From NCBI GenBank assembly GCA_017989885.1, contig JAGNPA010000074.1, positions 1-7,699 of the forward strand: DNA of 7,699 bases, given 5' to 3'. The notes under the pieces were generated by a model that did not search any database, was not told the origin of the DNA, and saw nothing but the letters and a program-made list of their open reading frames with translations. The position numbers were made by a program, and so were the translations under genes. Within the stretch, counting starts at the first letter, position 1. Every line of letters starts with the position of its first letter. Positions 5,962-7,699 of this stretch are shown one piece after another. The DNA is from Aquabacterium sp. Lineage in GTDB: Bacteria; Pseudomonadota; Gammaproteobacteria; Burkholderiales; Burkholderiaceae_C.

Positions 5962-7491
5962 TCATACCATCCCCAGCCTGCGCGCGAGCTTGCGCAGGTT
6001 GCTCGGGTCCATCTGCAGGGTGCGTGCGGCGGCGGCCCATTTGCCCTGGTTCTGTTGCAGGGCCTCTTCAATGTGCTGGCGCTGAAACCGGTCCACCGCG
6101 CTTTGCAGCGGCCCCAGGTCGCGCACGGGGGCGAGCTTCTCCGCGGCCTTGGCCGCGACCTCGTTGCCGTCCAGCCCCAGCCAGGGGGCCTCAATGCTGA
6201 GCAACTCCGTGCGTGACTCGGCCTGGCTCAGCACCTTCAAGGCCGCGCGGCTGATCACGTGCTCCAACTCGCGCACATTGCCCGGCCACCCATACGTCAG
6301 CAGCGCTTTCTCGGCATCCGGCGACAGACGCAGGCAACGCAGCCCCAGCCGTGCCCGATTCAGCTCCAGGAAATGCCCGGCCAGCACCAGAATGTCGCGC
6401 CCGCGTTCGCGCAAGGGCGGGATGTGCACCGGGTACACCGAGAGCCGGTGGTACAGATCAGCCCGAAAACGCCCAGCCCGCACCTCCTCCCACAGCTTGC
6501 GGTTGGTGGCCGCAATCACGCGCACGTCCACATGCCGGGGCTCATCCGTGCCCAGGCGCTGGATCTCGCCGTTTTGCAGTGCGCGCAGCAGCTTGGCCTG
6601 AATCGACAGCGGCAACTCGCCAATCTCATCCAGAAACAGGGTGCCACCGTTGGCGGTTTCAAAACGTCCCGGGCGATCTTGCCCCGCACCCGAGAACGCC
6701 CCTTTGACGTGACCGAACAGCTCGCTCTCTGCCAGCGTCTCTGGCAAGGCTGCGCAGTTGACGTACACCAGCGGCTTGTCCGCCCGGGGGGAATGGCGGT
6801 GCAGCCAGCGGGCAAACAACTCCTTGCCCACGCCGGTCTCGCCCTGTAGCAGCACTGGCAGCTCGGAATCGGCCACCACCCCCAACTCGTCCAGCAACTG
6901 CCGCAGCACCGCGCTGCTGCCCAAGATGGAGCTGGGCGCATCGCTCTCACCGGCAACCCCTTCAGGGCGTGACAGGCGAAGGCTGCGCAGATCATGCTCA
7001 AGGCGGCACACCCGCAGCACCGATTCGATGTAGAGCGCGCAGGCACGCAATGACGTCAGCGTCTGCGCGTCGAAATGGTCGGGCTCGAGGGCATCCAGCG
7101 TCACGGCACCCCACAAGCGGCCATCCAGAAACAGGCTCATGCCCAGACAGTCGTGCACCGGCAGCGGCGCATCCGGGCTGTCCTGCAGCAGGCCGTCGTA
7201 GGGGTCGGGGAGCTCGCAGTCGGCTGCAAATTGCACTGGCTCACGCGACGCCATGATCTGCGCCAGACGGGGGTGCTTGCCCATCGTGAAGCTGCGTCCG
7301 AGCACTTCGTGCACCAGTCCCGTTGCGGCCTGAGGGCGCAGGCTGTCGCCGTCCAGCCGCAAGAGCACGACGGCACTGCAGGCGAAGGCGTCGCGCACGC
7401 CCACGACCAGGCGTTGCAAGCGCAGGGCGGCCGGCAGCTCGCTCGACAGATCGGTCAGCAGGGTGGTTTGAAGGGCGGTGAAATCTACCAT
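5962..7491 (-). CDS. norR: Nitric-oxide-responsive sigma54-dependent transcriptional activator NorR
   Basis: NorR senses nitric oxide with a mononuclear iron in its GAF domain and then activates sigma54 promoters of NO-detoxifying enzymes. The 509 residues show all three domains. The GAF domain (about 20-160) contains R75, D96, Y98, D99, H113, C115 and D133, matching the E. coli iron-site region (R75, D96, Y98, D99, H111, C113, D131). The AAA+ domain (about 188-425) has Walker A GETGVGKE (217-224), GAFSGA (264-269, in place of GAFTGA), Walker B TLFLDE (284-289), the arginine-finger region FRADLYHRL (342-350) and GWPGNVREL (401-409). The C-terminal Fis-type helix-turn-helix spans about 465-508. 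The start is supported by residue numbering that matches E. coli; the Shine-Dalgarno is weak. It is convergent with the tRNA and divergent from the gene at 7636. Confidence 0.97.
   Translation of the reverse strand: MVDFTALQTTLLTDLSSELPAALRLQRLVVGVRDAFACSAVVLLRLDGDSLRPQAATGLVHEVLGRSFTMGKHPRLAQIMASREPVQFAADCELPDPYDGLLQDSPDAPLPVHDCLGMSLFLDGRLWGAVTLDALEPDHFDAQTLTSLRACALYIESVLRVCRLEHDLRSLRLSRPEGVAGESDAPSSILGSSAVLRQLLDELGVVADSELPVLLQGETGVGKELFARWLHRHSPRADKPLVYVNCAALPETLAESELFGHVKGAFSGAGQDRPGRFETANGGTLFLDEIGELPLSIQAKLLRALQNGEIQRLGTDEPRHVDVRVIAATNRKLWEEVRAGRFRADLYHRLSVYPVHIPPLRERGRDILVLAGHFLELNRARLGLRCLRLSPDAEKALLTYGWPGNVRELEHVISRAALKVLSQAESRTELLSIEAPWLGLDGNEVAAKAAEKLAPVRDLGPLQSAVDRFQRQHIEEALQQNQGKWAAAARTLQMDPSNLRKLARRLGMV
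7477..7489. promoter_or_regulatory. NorR binding site A (GGT-N7-ACC)
   Basis: GGTGAAATCTACC is an exact match to the GGT-N7-ACC inverted repeat described for NorR in Ralstonia eutropha (GT-N7-AC core in E. coli). It lies inside the first codons of norR and ends on its start codon. It is centred about 118 bp upstream of the predicted sigma54 transcription start, within usual enhancer range. A single match would be weak evidence; three in 57 bp are strong. Confidence 0.75.
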
Positions 7492-7495
7492 ATCA

Positions 7496-7508
7496 GGTCA
7501 TTTTAACC
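7496..7508. promoter_or_regulatory. NorR binding site B (GGT-N7-ACC)
   Basis: GGTCATTTTAACC is an exact GGT-N7-ACC match, also fitting the GTCA-type half-site of E. coli NorR. It is centred 19 bp from site A and 25 bp from site C. It lies in the norR 5' leader, just ahead of the start codon, where it takes the place of a Shine-Dalgarno. Confidence 0.82.
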
Positions 7509-7520
7509 AGGTTTTGGTAG

Positions 7521-7533
7521 GGTGAATTATACC
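7521..7533. promoter_or_regulatory. NorR binding site C (GGT-N7-ACC) overlapping the norR -10 box
   Basis: GGTGAATTATACC is an exact GGT-N7-ACC match. Its spacer and right half contain TATAAT on the minus strand, the predicted norR -10 box. A NorR oligomer bound here would block RNA polymerase at norR while serving as an enhancer for the rightward sigma54 promoter about 74 bp away. Confidence 0.82.
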
Positions 7534-7552
7534 TTGCATTCAACTAAGTCAT
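7526..7552 (-). promoter_or_regulatory. Predicted sigma70 promoter of norR
   Basis: Reading leftward, a consensus TATAAT (7531-7526) is preceded by ATGACT (7552-7547, four of six to TTGACA) with a short 15-bp spacer. Transcription would start near 7519, giving a leader of about 28 nt before the norR ATG. The -10 is convincing; the -35 is not. Confidence 0.6.
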
Positions 7553-7557
7553 TGATT
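7545..7557 (-). promoter_or_regulatory. Predicted IHF binding site
   Basis: On the minus strand AATCAATGACTTA matches the IHF consensus WATCAANNNNTTR at every defined position. It lies between the NorR sites and the sigma54 promoter, centred about 50 bp before the predicted start, where DNA bending would bring bound NorR onto the sigma54 holoenzyme. IHF sites in this position are standard in sigma54 promoters. Confidence 0.65.
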
Positions 7558-7574
7558 TGAAAGAAATCATCAGC

Positions 7575-7590
7575 GGGCACGGGTTTTGCG
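7575..7590 (+). promoter_or_regulatory. Sigma54 (RpoN) promoter for the NorR-controlled rightward gene
   Basis: GGGCACG-GGTT-TTGCG matches the sigma54 consensus TGGCACG-N4-TTGCW closely, with the invariant GG (7576-7577) and GC (7588-7589) at the required spacing. Transcription should start near 7601, leaving a leader of about 35 nt before the ATG at 7636. Correct placement downstream of the NorR and IHF sites raises confidence. Confidence 0.9.
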
Positions 7591-7635
7591 CTCTGTGGGT
7601 CTGACAGGCATTTCTCGTCTCATAAGGAGTTGTAC

Positions 7636-7699
7636 ATGACAAGACCACGACCCGACACCCTTGATCGTTGCACGCGGGCACCGCGCGCATGCGAAGGAG
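7636..7699 (+). CDS. Start of NorR/sigma54-controlled ORF (partial, product not recognised; possible leader peptide)
   Basis: This is the first ORF downstream of the sigma54 promoter. AAGGAG (7624-7629) sits 6 bases before the ATG, an excellent ribosome binding site. Only 21 codons are visible, beginning MTRPRPDTLDRCTRAPRACE; I do not recognise this as the N-terminus of a known NO reductase (NorB, NorV), flavohaemoglobin Hmp or the YtfE/NorA iron-sulphur repair protein, the usual NorR targets. The codons are atypical for the window: the first five are ATG followed by four ending in A (ACA, AGA, CCA, CGA). A second AAGGAG occupies the last six bases of the window, so the main gene may start just beyond it, with this ORF as a short leader. 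The context predicts NO-induced expression. Confidence 0.45.
   Translation, partial: MTRPRPDTLDRCTRAPRACEG

Noticed and set aside
7546..7558. A possible fourth, degenerate NorR site (AGTCATTGATTTG).
   Set aside because: Only the left half matches; the same bases form a perfect IHF consensus on the minus strand, which explains them better.

Overview
The window reads as a chromosomal segment of a GC-rich betaproteobacterium, most likely Burkholderiales (Comamonadaceae or a close relative). The basis is high third-position GC, the order lptG-lptF <> pepA-holC-(small conserved hypothetical), a LivK-type binding protein and a NorR very close to the characterised proteins. No mobile element, CRISPR array or long non-coding stretch was seen; the largest gene-free interval is 144 bp.

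Layout. (1) Positions 1-1933, minus strand: lptF and the first 272 codons of lptG (cut by the window edge), the paired permeases of the LPS export ABC transporter, joined by a TGATG stop/start overlap. (2) Positions 1962-4583, plus strand: pepA (M17 leucyl aminopeptidase with an unusual Lys/Ala-rich tail), holC (DNA polymerase III chi) and an overlapping hypothetical gene. pepA diverges from lptF across only 28 bp, which contain half of a 13-bp perfect palindrome. (3) Positions 4637-5782: an exported branched-chain amino-acid-type binding protein with no transporter genes beside it. (4) Positions 5820-5909: tRNA-Ser(GGA) with its own extended -10 promoter and a strong terminator. (5) Positions 5962-7491, minus strand: norR, the nitric-oxide-sensing sigma54 activator, convergent with the tRNA. 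(6) Positions 7477-7699: a compact NO-responsive control region driving a rightward transcription unit whose first 21 codons are visible.

The most informative part is the norR control region. It has three exact GGT-N7-ACC NorR sites (the first overlaps the norR start codon), a perfect IHF consensus, a near-perfect sigma54 promoter and a good Shine-Dalgarno. A consensus -10 box for norR itself lies inside the third NorR site, predicting autorepression together with NO-dependent activation of the divergent gene. That gene begins with an unrecognised, codon-atypical peptide, and a second Shine-Dalgarno appears at the very end of the window, so the first ORF may be a leader. Nothing else suggests an undescribed system; most genes are ordinary housekeeping genes.
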